This document shows positions 13,125-13,165 of a DNA stretch of 13,165 nt, in pieces. The notes beneath the pieces are model-generated. The model was given only the letters and a program-made list of their open reading frames with translations, was not told where the DNA came from and made no database searches. Both the position numbers and the translations under genes were made by a program. Numbering within the stretch: position 1 is the stretch's first letter; every line of letters begins with the position of its first letter. The stretch covers positions 1 through 13,165 of the forward strand of contig JAISOQ010000195.1 in assembly GCA_031275515.1 (NCBI GenBank). The letters run 5' to 3'. The stretch comes from Treponema sp. (lineage in GTDB: Bacteria > Spirochaetota > Spirochaetia > Treponematales > Breznakiellaceae).

Positions 13125-13165
13125 AAGAGGTGGAAGATTCATTGAAAAATATTGATACGCCGTGC

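Larger units (their letters stand above)
12700..13165. other. Gene-free, palindrome-rich right edge
   Basis: No gene was supported. The minus-strand open frame from 13142 to 12777 simply reads through several hairpins and has no domain. Besides the elements listed separately, a hairpin AAGCGGC/GCCGCTT (12823-12829 with 12832-12838) and a stem-loop with AGGGC/GCCCT and AAAG/CTTT (12926-12954) are present. The run GGATTAGCGCGGATTTTCAC near 12754-12773 repeats GGATT several times. The density of perfect short palindromes suggests a mosaic of dispersed repeats or a structured RNA. Confidence 0.55.

Noticed and set aside
12777..13142. 121-residue minus-strand open frame at the right edge
   Set aside because: It reads through the perfect hairpins and the three-way junction, has no domain and no clear ribosome site; the reading frame is best explained by GC-rich repeat DNA.
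1..13165. CRISPR array, transposase or phage gene
   Set aside because: No regularly spaced direct repeats and no transposase, integrase or phage structural gene were seen; the encapsulin has a phage-like fold but lacks portal, protease and tail genes nearby.

Overview
The window looks like a chromosomal segment from a spirochaete, most likely a Treponema-type gut organism. That assignment is an inference from gene types, the moderately GC-rich codon use set against AT-rich intergenic DNA, and repeated CCCAAAAC/GTTTTGGG palindromes. No rRNA or other marker gene is present to prove it. Twelve protein-coding genes are supported. I found no tRNA, rRNA, CRISPR array, transposase or phage gene.

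Left part (1-6181) is a mix of unrelated housekeeping and accessory genes. There is a membrane-anchored lytic transglycosylase (+), with a cytoplasmic GH5 glycosidase (-) converging on it so that the two stop codons overlap. After a 362-bp divergent intergenic region with a large palindrome comes a secreted HEAT-like repeat protein (+), then a terminator, a PTS EIIA domain protein (-) and purine nucleoside phosphorylase DeoD (+).

Right part (6182-12639) is a single minus-strand cluster of seven genes and the main content of the window. In transcription order it encodes a CysM-type cysteine synthase, a JAMM/Mov34 metalloprotease, a ThiS/MoaD/CysO-like sulfur carrier protein, a MoeB/ThiF-like E1 enzyme fused to rhodanese (MoeZ type), a Family 2A encapsulin shell protein (SrpI type), a SufS-like cysteine desulfurase with a Pro/Ser-rich N-terminal extension of about 120 residues (the signature of a Family 2A encapsulin cargo), and a serine O-acetyltransferase (EpsC/SrpH type). 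The first four genes overlap by 1-10 bases and the desulfurase start lies inside the encapsulin gene, so tight co-translation is likely. A TTGACA-type promoter and a CC-N13-GG dyad lie just upstream of the first gene.

A model (inference): the encapsulated desulfurase strips sulfur from cysteine and the compartment sequesters it. The rhodanese half of the E1 enzyme may receive persulfide sulfur and place it on the carrier protein as a thiocarboxylate. CysM would join it to O-acetylserine made by the acetyltransferase, and the JAMM protease would release cysteine. The cluster would thus contain both a sulfur-storage arm and a cysteine-rebuilding arm. The carrier ends in GGGR rather than GG, so it should need proteolytic maturation before use.

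The right end (12640-13165) has no convincing gene but is dense with palindromes, including a perfect three-way-junction fold and a 14-bp-arm hairpin sharing its core with the palindrome at 3310-3365. These look like dispersed repeat elements.
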